This document shows positions 62,642 through 64,000 of a DNA stretch of 64,000 bases, piece by piece. Origin of the DNA: Thalassotalea_A litorea. GTDB lineage: Bacteria > Pseudomonadota > Gammaproteobacteria > Enterobacterales > Alteromonadaceae. The stretch's first letter is position 1; each line of letters starts with the position of its first letter. A model generated the notes under the pieces. The model saw only the letters and a list, made by a program, of their open reading frames with translations. It made no database searches and was not told where the DNA came from. A program made the translations under genes and the position numbers. The DNA lies in assembly GCF_043642205.1 (NCBI RefSeq), contig NZ_JBHZSG010000017.1, forward strand, positions 1-64,000. Reading direction: 5' to 3'.

Positions 62642-63985
62642 ATGTCACAACGAAGCAACACTAATCACTCTCAAAAATTAGGATTCTGGACTGCAACCTC
62701 TGTGGTCACCGGTAGCATGATCGGCAGTGGCATCTTTTTATTGCCGGCGTCACTTGCGAGTTTTGGAAGCATTAGCCTTGGTGGCTGGCTGTTTACCGCA
62801 CTAGGCTCTTTATCTCTTGCCTATGTCTTTGCAAAATTATCCCAATACATCCGAGGCTCTGGTGGCCAATATTTATATTGTCGACAGGCGTTTGGTCCTC
62901 TGACCGGTTTTTTCACCGCCTGGGGCTATTGGCTTTGCGTAGTCTCGGCCAACGCTGCTATTGCCATTGCCCTGGTCAGTTATCTGACGGTATTTTTCCC
63001 TGAGCTTAAAACATCCAATACCTTGTCGTTGATAACCACGCTCGGATTTATCTGGGGCTTGGCTCTGATCAATATCCGCGGCGTAAAGCTCGCCGGTCAA
63101 GTGCAATTACTGACAACATTGTTAAAACTTCTTCCGCTTGTTGCCATCGCCTTTATTGGTCTGTTTTACATCAACCCCGAGCATTTCCAGCCGGTAAATT
63201 TAAGTGAACAATCAAATTTTTCAGCATTAACCGCTACCGCAGCATTAACCATGTGGGCATTTGTCGGTATGGAAGCGGCCAATAATATTGCCGGTGAGAT
63301 CAATGAGCCAGAAAAGAACGTCCCTAAGGCGGCGATCATTGGTACTTTAGTGAGTGCTGTCGTCTATATATTGGGCTTTATTGCTGTGATGGGTATTATT
63401 CCTCCGGAAATCCTACAACAATCGAATGCGCCTTATGCTGAAACCGCGCAGTATCTATGGGGGGATATTGGTTATTACATGATTGCAGCTTGTGCGGTTA
63501 TTTCATGTTTTGGAGCACTGAATGGTTGGACCCTGGCGGTAGCTCAGATCCCACTGGCTGCAGCGAAAGACAACATGTTCTTGTCCAGCTTTGGTAAGCT
63601 GTCACGGTATCAAACGCCTGCCAACGGCATCATTATTTCCACAATATTAGTCAGCCTGTTGATCCTGATGAATTATAACGAGAGTTTAATTGACCAGTTT
63701 ACTATCGTCATTTTGCTGTCCACATTGACCTCGGTTCTCCCTTACCTTGTGTCTTCCCTTGGGCACATCAAAATGTCTGGCAAAGACACCATTCGCTATT
63801 CAAAAGTAAATACGTTAATCACCAGCTTCGCGGCCATTTTTTCCGCTTGGATCATCTACAGCATAGGAGCCAAAACCGTGATATTTGGCATCATTTTGCT
63901 GTTGGCTGGGCTGCCAATGTATTGGTATTTACAACGAAATAAATCGCGTCAGGCAGAATCAACAAAGGTTGTCGATACGAACTAA
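62642..63985 (+). CDS. APC family amino-acid permease or antiporter
   Basis: A 447-residue inner-membrane transporter of the amino acid-polyamine-organocation superfamily, closest in style to the AdiC/CadB/PotE group. Twelve membrane helices are visible. Helix 1 has VVTGSMIGSGIFLLPASLASFG, the G-S/G-I-G motif that binds the substrate backbone, and helix 6 has TMWAFVGMEAANN. Helices 7 to 12 include GFIAVMGIIPPEIL and GALNGWTLAVAQIPLAAAKD. The substrate is unknown; no partner decarboxylase or deiminase gene is in view. It is complete, ending 15 bp before the window edge. Confidence 0.88.
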   Translation: MSQRSNTNHSQKLGFWTATSVVTGSMIGSGIFLLPASLASFGSISLGGWLFTALGSLSLAYVFAKLSQYIRGSGGQYLYCRQAFGPLTGFFTAWGYWLCVVSANAAIAIALVSYLTVFFPELKTSNTLSLITTLGFIWGLALINIRGVKLAGQVQLLTTLLKLLPLVAIAFIGLFYINPEHFQPVNLSEQSNFSALTATAALTMWAFVGMEAANNIAGEINEPEKNVPKAAIIGTLVSAVVYILGFIAVMGIIPPEILQQSNAPYAETAQYLWGDIGYYMIAACAVISCFGALNGWTLAVAQIPLAAAKDNMFLSSFGKLSRYQTPANGIIISTILVSLLILMNYNESLIDQFTIVILLSTLTSVLPYLVSSLGHIKMSGKDTIRYSKVNTLITSFAAIFSAWIIYSIGAKTVIFGIILLLAGLPMYWYLQRNKSRQAESTKVVDTN

Positions 63986-64000
63986 CCCGTCTAGAGAATA

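Overview
The window looks like the chromosome of a marine gammaproteobacterium, probably of the order Alteromonadales. The evidence is a mutH gene, an rppH-ptsP pair, lgt-thyA, an E. coli yjfKLMC-like operon, protein end signals of the GlyGly-CTERM and PEP-CTERM types, and A+T-leaning intergenic DNA packed with small repeats. The order is inferred from gene content and style; no rRNA or tRNA gene was seen.

Layout. Positions 1-1180 are a repeat mosaic. From 1181 to 8750 lie housekeeping genes, nearly all on the minus strand: thyA, lgt, a TSUP permease, ptsP and rppH, with mutH on the plus strand, then an aldose-1-epimerase-like mutarotase. From 9046 to 22909 a continuous minus-strand locus encodes a Tad/Flp pilus. 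In transcription order it has the Flp pilin, prepilin peptidase, an AAA+ ATPase, CpaB, the CpaC secretin, a lipoprotein, a TadG-like protein, two TadE-like pseudopilins, TadZ, TadA, TadB, TadC and a TadD-like TPR lipoprotein. An L,D-transpeptidase and an AraC-type regulator follow at 23544-26521. Divergent from the regulator is a four-gene surface-glycan cassette (26913-32068): a small membrane protein, an alkaline-phosphatase-fold membrane enzyme, an O-antigen ligase/polymerase and an initiating sugar-phosphate transferase.

From 32065 to 46869 are accessory and metabolic genes: a GNAT acetyltransferase, a GH13 amylase, an M1 metallopeptidase with a small partner, a MipA/OmpV outer-membrane protein, a YdeP-like molybdopterin oxidoreductase, an NTF2-like protein, a DUF2750 protein and a YitT membrane protein. 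From 48209 to 56924 are a very large secreted subtilisin with a GlyGly-CTERM tail, a DUF885 metallopeptidase and a PEP-CTERM protein. From 57625 to 61572 a tight operon encodes a TrkA-type potassium channel, DUF2491 (YjfK), DUF350 (YjfL), DUF1190 (YjfM) and a glutathionylspermidine-synthase-like ATP-grasp enzyme (YjfC). A GAF protein and an amino-acid permease close the window.

The most unusual content is between genes. (1) Strings of short, mutually unrelated perfect hairpins are joined by a constant connector, GGTGACA in most places and GGGTAC in one. At three genes the first hairpin spans the stop codon, so one arm is the gene's own 3' end and the other is an inverted copy of it just outside. 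(2) About 67-bp palindromic units with ATTCCC/GGGAAT arms, resembling neisserial dRS3, form three clusters. (3) A 275-bp MITE-like element with ATACCAATC ends occurs in two full copies, one internally deleted copy and one copy cut by the window edge. The two full copies lie in inverted orientation immediately on either side of the channel-yjfKLMC operon.
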